13,255 nt of DNA from Candidatus Woesearchaeota archaeon (GTDB lineage: Archaea > Nanobdellota > Nanobdellia > Woesearchaeales > JABIAG01), in the NCBI GenBank assembly GCA_019323235.1, contig JAHWHN010000112.1, positions 1 through 13,255 of the forward strand, given 5' to 3'. Below the pieces are notes generated by a model. The model saw only the letters and a program-made list of their open reading frames with translations, had not been told where the DNA came from and did no database searches. Each line of letters begins with the position of its first letter. Within the stretch, counting starts at the first letter, position 1. Positions 7,115 through 13,174 of the stretch are shown here, piece by piece. Made by a program: the position numbers and the translations under genes.

Positions 7115-7629
7115 AAAAACAATATTTAGGCTTAATTATTGTTTTATTAATTATTTTATCAGTCCTAGGTTCTTTTATTTTATATAATGAATGGCCTTTG
7201 TTAACTGGAGAAAAAGTTGTTTTGGCTACTAGGCCTGTTGACCCATTTGATCCATTTAGAGGTCAATATATGACTATAGGTTATGAAATTTCTATGATTT
7301 CTGGAGTAAGTGGTTTTGAGAGAGGAGACTCAATATATGTATTACTTGAAGAAGATAACGAGAGTATTTGGAGAAATTCTGGAGTTTCTGGTTCAAAACC
7401 AAGTCAAGGTACTTTTATTAAAGGTAGAGTCACTAATGTTTATGGTGATAGTGTTAATGTTGAGTATGGTATTGAACAATTTTTCTTTGAAAAAAATGCA
7501 GAACTGCCTACTACTAATATAACTATAGAAGCAAAAGTGACTAATTCAGGAAGGGCTGGCTTATCTCAAATGTTATATAATGGAAAACCTATTGAAATTA
7601 AGTATAAACCAGTAAGTATTAGGTCATAA
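7111..7629 (+). CDS. GDYXXLXY-family membrane-anchored protein
   Basis: A 172-aa protein with one N-terminal membrane segment (about 5-25) after a KK start and a soluble domain facing outward. The block RPVDPFDPFRGQYMTIGYEI (41-60) matches the family hallmark. GQYMTIGY takes the place of GDYXXLXY, with Asp replaced by Gln and Leu by Ile. The family (known mainly from bacteria) has no established function and is usually encoded beside DUF2157 or DUF4401 membrane proteins, exactly as here. The start ATG overlaps the upstream stop (ATGA), and a GAGGAT sequence a few bases before it is a plausible ribosome binding site. A complex with the DUF2157 protein is likely but inferred. Confidence 0.82.
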   Translation: MKKQYLGLIIVLLIILSVLGSFILYNEWPLLTGEKVVLATRPVDPFDPFRGQYMTIGYEISMISGVSGFERGDSIYVLLEEDNESIWRNSGVSGSKPSQGTFIKGRVTNVYGDSVNVEYGIEQFFFEKNAELPTTNITIEAKVTNSGRAGLSQMLYNGKPIEIKYKPVSIRS

Positions 7630-7650
7630 GTGAGACAAAATTATCATTTA

Positions 7651-7672
7651 ATTCTTTTATTATATTTTTCTT
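7651..7672 (+). terminator. T-rich terminator after the DUF2157 operon
   Basis: A run rich in T (ATTCTTTTATTATATTTTTC) begins 22 nt after the stop at 7629. Archaeal RNA polymerase ends transcription at such tracts without a hairpin, and the next gene has its own TATA box downstream. Confidence 0.4.
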
Positions 7673-7691
7673 GATATAAAATAGAAACTTA

Positions 7692-7699
7692 TTTAAACT
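7692..7699 (+). promoter_or_regulatory. TATA box of the DUF1858-type gene
   Basis: TTTAAACT begins 30 nt before the ATG at 7722. No Shine-Dalgarno sequence is present, so the mRNA is probably leaderless. Confidence 0.5.
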
Positions 7700-7721
7700 C
7701 ATAAATACAATATATGTATTC

Positions 7722-7922
7722 ATGGCAATAACAAAAGACATGAATTTTGCAGATATTCTTGATAAAAATGAGAATGCAGCACAAATTCTAGCTAAGCATG
7801 GTATGCATTGTATGGGGTGTATGATGGCAAGTGTGGAATCATTGGAAGATGGTTGCAGAGGCCACGGAATGGATGATGAAGAGATAGATGAGATTGTTAA
7901 AGAGTTAAATGAATCTGATTAG
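7722..7922 (+). CDS. Small redox-disulfide protein (DUF1858, hybrid-cluster-associated type)
   Basis: A complete 66-aa DUF1858 domain. Cys30 and Cys33 form the family's CxxC (HGMHCMGC), a third cysteine lies in DGCRGHGM (Cys45), and the C-terminus is acidic and helical. The domain is known as the 'hybrid cluster protein-associated redox disulfide' domain and is often next to, or fused with, hybrid cluster or other redox proteins. It probably passes electrons by thiol-disulfide exchange or binds a metal cluster; which of these is not known. No hybrid cluster gene is in the window. It is a single-gene unit with its own TATA box and sits just before tfe. Confidence 0.88.
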   Translation: MAITKDMNFADILDKNENAAQILAKHGMHCMGCMMASVESLEDGCRGHGMDDEEIDEIVKELNESD

Positions 7923-7932
7923 ACCCATTACC

Positions 7933-7940
7933 TTTATAAA
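7933..7940 (+). promoter_or_regulatory. TATA box of the tfe gene
   Basis: TTTATAAA begins 38 nt before the ATG at 7971, so the leader would be about 8 nt. A second AT-rich element at 7955-7964 is 34 nt before an in-frame ATG at 7989, which leaves the start codon uncertain. Confidence 0.45.
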
Positions 7941-7970
7941 ATATGTTCACTATAGAATATATTTCAAATA

Positions 7971-8828
7971 ATGAAGAAGAAAACAGCAATGAAGAAGACG
8001 GTAAAAAAGACAGTTAAGAAACCAGCTAAAAAAGCTCCAAAAAAAACTGTAAGTAAGGCTAAAACTATTAGTAAACCTGTTGCTAAGCCGGCAAAGAAGG
8101 CTGTCAAAAAAGTGGCAAAAAAAACCTCAAAACCTTCTAAACCTCAAAATTCTTCAAAATCTGTTAAAACAACCAAAAAAGCTGCAGATAAGAAAGCAGC
8201 TAAGAAAACTTCTACAACTCCAATTGAAACATCTCCAAAAACTGATGTTAAGAAGGAAGAAGTTGAAAGTGAAGATCCTATTCCTCAAAAAAAGCAAATT
8301 TATTCAATTAAGATTAATAAAGAAAACATAACTAGTGTTGTATCTGATTTAGTTGGTGAAGATGCTTTAGATATTGTATTTTACTTAAGAGGTAAGAAAG
8401 ATGTTTCTGAATTTACTATTGCAGAAGATACTCAAATTGAAATTCATACAGTAAGAAATATTCTATATAGATTAAATAATGATAATTTAGTATCTTATAT
8501 AAGAAGAAAGGACAAAATTAAAGGTTGGTATATTAGTTATTGGACTTTCTTAGATGAAAGAATTCCAGAAATGTTCTATAAAATTAAAGAAAAAAGACTA
8601 AACAAGTTTAAAGAAAGGATAGAAAAAGAGCAAGACAACCTTGGAAATTTCTATTTATGTCCTAATGGTTGCGTTAGGTTAGATTTTGATTCTGCTATGG
8701 ATTTTGATTTTAAATGCCATGAATGTGGTTCTTTATTAAATCAACAAGATAATGTTAAAACAATCGAAAGATTAAAAGAGTCAATTGAACAACTTGAAAA
8801 AGAACTAAAAGAACATAAATTGTTGTAA
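7971..8828 (+). CDS. tfe: Transcription initiation factor TFE, alpha subunit, with a lysine-rich N-terminal tail
   Basis: A 285-aa protein whose residues from about 109 onward match archaeal TFE-alpha (TFIIE-alpha homologue), which helps open the promoter and stabilise RNA polymerase complexes. The winged helix is at about 118-200. The zinc ribbon follows (FYLCPNGCVRLDFDSAMDFDF), with C230, C234, C249 and C252. A coiled coil of about 25 residues closes the protein. The first 108 residues are an extra tail: 33 of the first 80 are lysine, in KKTVKK and PAKK units like histone H1 tails, ending in an acidic linker. Typical TFE-alpha is about 170-180 aa without it. The tail probably binds DNA or RNA. 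An alternative start is ATG at 7989 (Met7), which gives exactly the N-terminus of the gene at 1-52. Confidence 0.9.
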   Translation: MKKKTAMKKTVKKTVKKPAKKAPKKTVSKAKTISKPVAKPAKKAVKKVAKKTSKPSKPQNSSKSVKTTKKAADKKAAKKTSTTPIETSPKTDVKKEEVESEDPIPQKKQIYSIKINKENITSVVSDLVGEDALDIVFYLRGKKDVSEFTIAEDTQIEIHTVRNILYRLNNDNLVSYIRRKDKIKGWYISYWTFLDERIPEMFYKIKEKRLNKFKERIEKEQDNLGNFYLCPNGCVRLDFDSAMDFDFKCHECGSLLNQQDNVKTIERLKESIEQLEKELKEHKLL

Positions 8829-8850
8829 TTCTTAATTATATTAAATAAAT

Positions 8851-8870
8851 TTTAAAAAAATAAATAAAAG
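8851..8870 (-). terminator. T-rich terminator of the PRC-barrel gene
   Basis: On the minus strand the end of the PRC-barrel gene runs into CTTTTATTTATTTTTTTAAA, a U-rich tract in RNA. It lies in the 50-nt gap between the converging tfe and PRC-barrel genes. Confidence 0.4.
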
Positions 8871-8878
8871 TAGTGAGT

Positions 8879-9157
8879 TTATAAGTCACTATCTTCTTTA
8901 TCGCCACTAAAATTAGGAATAGCTGATCTAGAAATGATTACAATATCTCCAATACTTTTAACAAGATTGTGAGGTACCAAAACACCCTTTGCACCACCTA
9001 ATACATCACTTAAAAAAGAATTTCTGGTTGCTTTGATTCTCCATAAGTTAATTTTAGTTTTAGTAAGAACTAATTCTTCAACATCTCCGAAGTATTCACC
9101 ACCATCTGTGTATACTTTCATGTCGTACATATCTGAAACTTTTTTTAATTTGAGCAT
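8879..9157 (-). CDS. Stand-alone PRC-barrel domain protein
   Basis: At 92 aa this is a single PRC barrel and almost nothing else. Recognisable features are the VSDMYDMKVYTDGGEYFGDVEELVL opening strands (about 7-31), a central segment with GGAKGVLVPHNLVKSIGDIVI (54-74), and an acidic tail (GDKEDSDL). PRC barrels are small adaptor folds, found in photosynthetic reaction centres, in the 16S rRNA maturation factor RimM, and in many archaeal proteins. Archaeal single-barrel proteins include CdpB-type factors that bind SepF at the division ring. This gene could be one of those, but no SepF or FtsZ gene is in the window. A leader of about 23 nt carries a strong Shine-Dalgarno sequence, unusual here. 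It diverges from the TraB gene. Confidence 0.85.
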   Translation of the reverse strand: MLKLKKVSDMYDMKVYTDGGEYFGDVEELVLTKTKINLWRIKATRNSFLSDVLGGAKGVLVPHNLVKSIGDIVIISRSAIPNFSGDKEDSDL

Positions 9158-9162
9158 GTTAA

Positions 9163-9170
9163 CCCTCCCT
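9163..9170 (-). promoter_or_regulatory. Shine-Dalgarno sequence of the PRC-barrel gene
   Basis: The minus strand reads AGGGAGGG, ending 5 nt before the ATG at 9157. It is the strongest ribosome binding site in the window and lies in the predicted leader. Confidence 0.65.
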
Positions 9171-9202
9171 CGACTGAGTTATTATGATTTTATTTATTTT
9201 AG

Positions 9203-9210
9203 TTTATAAA
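9203..9210 (-). promoter_or_regulatory. TATA box of the PRC-barrel gene
   Basis: TTTATAAA (the same on both strands) begins 53 nt before the ATG at 9157. Transcription is predicted to start near 9180, giving a leader of about 23 nt. Confidence 0.55.
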
Positions 9211-9253
9211 TATTGTGGTAATGAATTGGATGTTCTTCGATATTTTAATTAAT

Positions 9254-9261
9254 TTTAAATA
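9254..9261 (+). promoter_or_regulatory. TATA box of the TraB-family gene
   Basis: TTTAAATA begins 30 nt before the ATG at 9284. There is no Shine-Dalgarno sequence, so a leaderless mRNA is likely. Confidence 0.6.
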
Positions 9262-9283
9262 CTAAGCTCTTATTTTCAGAACT

Positions 9284-9952
9284 ATGGACATCTCAAACCT
9301 TAAAATAATTGGAACTTCTCATATTTCTAGTAAATCTGTTAAGCACGTATCAGATTCTATTAAAAATGAAAAGCCAGATATAGTTTGTGTTGAACTAGAT
9401 AAAGGTAGATTAATGTCCTTAATGGAAGATCAAAATTCTAGAATACCTTTCAAAGCAATATTTGATTTAGGGCTTAAAGGATATTTGTTTGCATTAATTG
9501 GTGGTTTTGCTCAAAAAAGGTTGGGGAGAATTGTTAACACAAAACCTGGGGCTGATATGAGAGCTGCTGTTGAAACAGCTAAAGAAATGAAAATCAAAAC
9601 TTATCTTATTGATCAAGATGTTAGAATTACTTTAAGAAAATTTTCCAAGGCTTGGAAATTTAAAGATACTTTTAATTTAATTAAGGAAATCTTATTTGGA
9701 AGTTTTAGAAAAAAGAACTTACCTTTTGATTTATCAAAAGTACCTTCAGATGAAGTAATAGAAATGATGATTAATGAAGTTAAAGTTAAATTCCCTTCTA
9801 TTTACAAAGTCTTAATAGATGATAGAAATCGTGTAATGAGTAGAAGATTAGTTAAATTAATGAAAGATAATCCTGAGGCTAAGATATTAGTTGTAGTAGG
9901 GGCTGGTCATAAGAAAGGCATGGAAGAGCTATTAAGAAATAGTTTCGACTAA
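9284..9952 (+). CDS. TraB/PrgY-family protein, short soluble form
   Basis: A 222-aa member of the TraB/PrgY/GumN superfamily. The family landmarks appear in order: IIGTSHISSKSV (8-19), VELDKGR with Glu37 (36-42), an R-rich DRNRVMSRRL block (180-189), and VGAGHKKGM with His209 (205-213). These conserved Glu, Arg and His residues resemble a metal-dependent hydrolase site, and some relatives act as proteases or inhibit peptide pheromones. Many archaeal members are longer, with membrane segments after this core. Here the protein stops soon after the last motif and has no clear membrane span, so it should be soluble. The start is supported by the TATA box 30 nt upstream. The last six codons and first stop base lie in the 19-bp direct repeat at 9932-9950. 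The substrate is unknown. Confidence 0.85.
   Translation: MDISNLKIIGTSHISSKSVKHVSDSIKNEKPDIVCVELDKGRLMSLMEDQNSRIPFKAIFDLGLKGYLFALIGGFAQKRLGRIVNTKPGADMRAAVETAKEMKIKTYLIDQDVRITLRKFSKAWKFKDTFNLIKEILFGSFRKKNLPFDLSKVPSDEVIEMMINEVKVKFPSIYKVLIDDRNRVMSRRLVKLMKDNPEAKILVVVGAGHKKGMEELLRNSFD
9932..9950. repeat. 19-bp direct repeat, left copy
   Basis: TTAAGAAATAGTTTCGACT matches 11185-11203 exactly. This copy forms the 3' end of the TraB-family gene (LRNSFD plus the first stop base). The copies flank the MFS gene together with its promoter. Confidence 0.7.
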
Positions 9953-9963
9953 TCTTTAGAAAA

Positions 9964-9971
9964 TTATATAA
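9964..9971 (+). promoter_or_regulatory. TATA box of the MFS gene
   Basis: TTATATAA begins 30 nt before the ATG at 9994. It lies inside the segment bounded by the 19-bp repeats, so the segment carries its own promoter. Confidence 0.55.
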
Positions 9972-9993
9972 ATCAAAATATCTCATAATTTTT

Positions 9994-11172
9994 ATGAATA
10001 ACATTACTAAGCTTAAACTAATTTATTTTTTTAAGTCTTTATTCTTTTTTTCACCTATAATAACTCTTTTTTATTTTTCAAGAGGTTTAGATACTTTTCA
10101 AGTTGTTTCATTAGAAGCATTATTAACATTTGCTATTTTGTTTTCAGAAGTACCTACTGGAATTATTGCTGATAAAATAGGTAGGAAGTTTTCATTATCA
10201 TTTTTGATTTTTTTGTACATTATAGGTAATGTTTGGACTATTTTTGCACATTCATATTTTGAATTTTTAATTATTGAAATCTTATTTGGTATAGGAATAG
10301 CATTTGGTTCTGGTGCAGTTGAAGCATTAGTTTATGATACTTTAAAGTATGAGAAAAAAGAAAGCCAAATGAGTAAAATATGGGGTTCCATTAATTCATA
10401 TTATTTAGTTGCAGGTGTTTTTGCTGCTATAGTTGGGAGTTATTTAGCAAGAAGTCATAATCCAGAAACATTTGTTCTATTATTATGGCTTTATACATTT
10501 GGGGCTTTAATAGCCTTTATAATTTCATTATTTGTAAAAGAAAGAAAACATCAAGAAGAAATAAAAGAGACAAGTCCTCTTATTTTATTTAAAGAATCGA
10601 CAATTCATATATTAAAAAATAAATCATTAAGAAAAATAATTTATTTATCTTTATTTACTGTTCCTTTTACTCACGTAATTATGTTTTTATTTCAACCGTA
10701 TTTTTTAGAAGCAAAAGTTCCTAATGCAATATGGGGAATTGCTATGGCTTGTGGTACTTTATTGGGAGCTATCTTGATAAAAAATGTTTATAAAATAGAG
10801 AAAAAAATTGGAATGAAGAAAACAATTTTCTTATCTACCATAATGCCTGGTATCTTCTATATATTAATGGCATTATTTATAGGTCCAGCAATTTCTTTTA
10901 TTTTGTATGTTTTATTGAATTCTTCTAGTAATCTTAGAAGTCCTTTATTTTCACAATATCAAAATGATCATATTGAAAGTCATAATAGAGCAACAGTTTT
11001 ATCAGTCATCTCAATGATAACTTCATTATATTTGGCAGTAATGAGATTGATTATTGGTAAAATTGCGAATGAGAATTTGATTTTATCTTTCATTGTAATG
11101 GGAAGTATTATTATCTTAGGTTCTTTATTATTCAGAATTGATGAAAGGCACATTAAAGTGAGATTCAATTAA
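9994..11172 (+). CDS. Major facilitator superfamily (MFS) transporter
   Basis: A 392-aa inner-membrane protein with about 12 hydrophobic spans in two halves. The first half covers about 1-180. A charged central loop follows (KERKHQEEIKE, about 182-192), and the second half begins near 215. MFS motif A is in the loop after the second span: SEVPTGIIADKIGRK at 51-65, with D60, G63 and R64. This form is common in drug/H+ antiporter-like members, but the substrate cannot be read from sequence. The leaderless start is supported by the TATA box 30 nt upstream. The gene stands alone, between TraB and a small gene on the opposite strand, with only 12 nt to the second 19-bp repeat. A 62-aa open frame on the opposite strand near its 3' end is a shadow. 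Confidence 0.9.
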   Translation: MNNITKLKLIYFFKSLFFFSPIITLFYFSRGLDTFQVVSLEALLTFAILFSEVPTGIIADKIGRKFSLSFLIFLYIIGNVWTIFAHSYFEFLIIEILFGIGIAFGSGAVEALVYDTLKYEKKESQMSKIWGSINSYYLVAGVFAAIVGSYLARSHNPETFVLLLWLYTFGALIAFIISLFVKERKHQEEIKETSPLILFKESTIHILKNKSLRKIIYLSLFTVPFTHVIMFLFQPYFLEAKVPNAIWGIAMACGTLLGAILIKNVYKIEKKIGMKKTIFLSTIMPGIFYILMALFIGPAISFILYVLLNSSSNLRSPLFSQYQNDHIESHNRATVLSVISMITSLYLAVMRLIIGKIANENLILSFIVMGSIIILGSLLFRIDERHIKVRFN

Positions 11173-11184
11173 AAATAAGAAAAG

Positions 11185-11203
11185 TTAAGAAATAGTTTCG
11201 ACT
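11185..11203. repeat. 19-bp direct repeat, right copy
   Basis: It is identical to 9932-9950 over TTAAGAAATAGTTTCGACT. Read on the minus strand it encodes the last residues of the 78-aa gene (VETIS and stop). In the TraB frame it would read LRNSFD followed at once by TGA, as the left copy is followed by TAA. Confidence 0.7.
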
Positions 11204-11421
11204 GATAATAAACTAGAAATAATCTCAATTTCTTTTTCTAACGCAAAAATATTTTCAAGTGTATCATCAACTTCATTCTTATTAAATAATTCTAAATATT
11301 TCTTTTTATCTTCAAGTAATTTTTTTACTTCATCAATCTTGCCATCTTTAATCATATCATTATATTTTTTATAACATTCTTGTTTGTCAAAATTAATGTT
11401 TGGTTCTTCATTAAATGCCAT
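11185..11421 (-). CDS. Small helical hypothetical protein, 78 aa
   Basis: No family is recognised. The protein is charged and probably mostly alpha-helical. Lys, Glu and Asp dominate, heptad-like leucines and isoleucines appear (VKKLLEDKKKYLELF, then LENIFALEKEIEIISSLL), and there is a single Cys at 16. There is no signal peptide or membrane span. A TATA-like box places its leaderless start at the ATG. It lies 35 nt downstream of the antiporter gene on the same strand. Its last codons are the right copy of the 19-bp repeat, so its C-terminus may have changed if that repeat was duplicated. Promoter spacing and strand context make it likely real, with less certainty than its neighbours. Confidence 0.6.
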   Translation of the reverse strand: MAFNEEPNINFDKQECYKKYNDMIKDGKIDEVKKLLEDKKKYLELFNKNEVDDTLENIFALEKEIEIISSLLSVETIS

Positions 11422-11443
11422 TTTAAAAGATTAATTAATTAAG

Positions 11444-11451
11444 TTTAATAA
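11444..11451 (-). promoter_or_regulatory. TATA box of the 78-aa gene
   Basis: The minus strand reads TTATTAAA with its first base 30 nt before the ATG at 11421. It lies directly after the antiporter stop codon, so this gene can be expressed apart from the antiporter. Confidence 0.45.
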
Positions 11452-11456
11452 TGTTT

Positions 11457-13172
11457 TCATCTATGATGATGTAATGGTCTTGAGTTTATTCTTTTTCTCT
11501 TATTTAAATGTTCTAGATGTTTAATTTTTTCTTCTAAGAATTTGTTCATTTTAAGTTTATTTCTTTCAATCATAGTTGAGAAGTGTTGCCCTCCTAAGAA
11601 ATGAGGCATTATTACATAAGTAGCTCCTTGTTCATAAAGTAGTTCAGCATCTTCTATTTCATGAGCAACAACCGAGATTATAGTTTTTTTATTAGTTTCT
11701 TTTATTTTGTTGATAATTAGCAAATTAGTTTCAACTAAAGGTATTGTTGAAATGATCATTTTTGCTTTTGAAAAATTCAATTCATTTAATAATTCAGAGT
11801 CATTAGCATCACCATATCTACAATCATAACCTTCTTTTGATAATCGATTTATGATTTCTGGGTCATAGTCAATAATTAAAAATTTCTTTTTAATTTTCCT
11901 TAAAGATTCCATTATGTCTAAACCAATTCTATTATAACCAAATAAAATTATATCATGATCATCATTCTCATGATATTTATGTTCATCTACTTTACTACCT
12001 TTTCTTTCAAAGATTTGAAGATATTTTGAGATTTTTGAATAAATCTTATTAGAATAAATTATTAAATATGTTGAACCTGCAAACGTAATTAATCCTATTT
12101 TAGTTACAACTGATAATACTTCTTTATCTAAGTGACCAACAGAAATTCCCAAGGTAATAAGTATTAATGAGAACTCACTAATTTGAGCTACAGTTAATCC
12201 ACATAAGAAACCATTTCTTTTTGTATAACCAAGAGTGCCCATAATTATCATAACAATAAGCGGGTTACCAATTAATACGAATAGTGATAATATAATTATG
12301 GCAGGTAAATTTTGAATTACATTTGAGAAAACCATTTCAGATCCTAAAATTATGAAGAATAAAATTAGGAAAAAATCTCTTAATGGTCTTAATCTAGAGC
12401 TTATTTCAAAATGATATGGTGACATTGATAAAGTAATTCCTGCTAATAGTGCTCCAGCTTCTATTGAAAAATTAAGATAGTTAAAAGCAGAAGCAATTAT
12501 GAAACACCAAGTTATTGAAAATAAAAGTAAATATTCTTGAGACTTAGCTATTTTATTTGTTAAACTAGGGAGGATGTAAATTGTTAACAAGAACAATATT
12601 GAGAGACTACCTAATCCTTTAAGAATAGTTCCTATTGTAAAAGATAGAACCTCTCCCGTTGAGTTTAAAGTAGATATTACTAATAATATGAATATTGCAA
12701 TGAAATCTTGAACAATCAGAAAACCAATTGAAATTTTACCATATAGTGTTTCTAAATCATGTTTATCAGATAATAATTTCATAATTATAATTGTACTACT
12801 AAATGCTAAAGCAATTGCCATGTATAAGGAAGTTACATTATCAAAACCAAAATATCTTATAATGAAGAATCCAATTGTTGTTGTAAATATAACTTGTCCT
12901 AGTCCTGCAACCAATGAAATTTTTCCAACATCTTTTATTACTTTTGGGTTTAAATTCAATCCTACTAGGAATAAAAGTAAAGCTACTCCAATTTGAGAAA
13001 AAGCATAAAGAGTGTCATGAGAGCTAATAATATTAAAAACAAAAGGTCCTGCAAAAATACCACTAATTATATACCCAATTATTGCTGGTTGTCTAAGTAT
13101 TTTAATAATTCCAGTTATCACTAATGTGATTAATAATATAATGCTTAGTTCTGTAAAAATTTCTGGATTCAT
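11457..13172 (-). CDS. CPA2-family cation/proton antiporter with C-terminal RCK (TrkA-N) domain
   Basis: A 571-aa Kef/YbaL-like transporter. Residues 1-390 hold about 12 membrane spans of the CPA2 fold. The central ion site reads Gln155-Asp156 (FLIVQDFIAIF), the Q-D pair of Kef-type K+ transporters, not the D-D pair of Na+/H+ antiporters. SSTIIIMKLLSDK (125-137) is also conserved. Residues about 405-520 form an RCK/TrkA-N Rossmann domain with GYNRIG (411-416) in place of the common GxGxxG. It probably senses nucleotide and gates K+ export coupled to H+. The C-terminus is basic and ends PLHHHR. The ATG lies 2 nt after the stop of the gene cut by the right edge, so the two should be co-transcribed; no promoter is seen between them. 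K+ specificity is inferred. Confidence 0.92.
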   Translation of the reverse strand: MNPEIFTELSIILLITLVITGIIKILRQPAIIGYIISGIFAGPFVFNIISSHDTLYAFSQIGVALLLFLVGLNLNPKVIKDVGKISLVAGLGQVIFTTTIGFFIIRYFGFDNVTSLYMAIALAFSSTIIIMKLLSDKHDLETLYGKISIGFLIVQDFIAIFILLVISTLNSTGEVLSFTIGTILKGLGSLSILFLLTIYILPSLTNKIAKSQEYLLLFSITWCFIIASAFNYLNFSIEAGALLAGITLSMSPYHFEISSRLRPLRDFFLILFFIILGSEMVFSNVIQNLPAIIILSLFVLIGNPLIVMIIMGTLGYTKRNGFLCGLTVAQISEFSLILITLGISVGHLDKEVLSVVTKIGLITFAGSTYLIIYSNKIYSKISKYLQIFERKGSKVDEHKYHENDDHDIILFGYNRIGLDIMESLRKIKKKFLIIDYDPEIINRLSKEGYDCRYGDANDSELLNELNFSKAKMIISTIPLVETNLLIINKIKETNKKTIISVVAHEIEDAELLYEQGATYVIMPHFLGGQHFSTMIERNKLKMNKFLEEKIKHLEHLNKRKRINSRPLHHHR

Positions 13173-13174
13173 AT

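Noticed and set aside
7971..8300. A tandem DNA repeat at the start of tfe
   Set aside because: The repetition is at protein level (KK units) with varying codons; no regular DNA period is present.
8080..8331. An 83-aa Lys/Leu/Gln-rich frame overlapping the tfe tail
   Set aside because: It is a frame-shifted reading of the lysine codons in the TFE tail.
10980..11168. A 62-aa minus-strand frame at the end of the MFS gene
   Set aside because: It lies opposite a transporter gene and has no promoter with the usual 30-nt spacing.
9932..11203. MFS gene as a complete insertion sequence or integrated element
   Set aside because: There is no transposase, integrase or terminal inverted repeat, only the direct repeat, so it is listed as a repeat and a finding.
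11457..11475. His-tag-like end of the antiporter as a cloning artefact
   Set aside because: Only three histidines follow Leu and are followed by Arg, and the surrounding DNA is ordinary genomic sequence.
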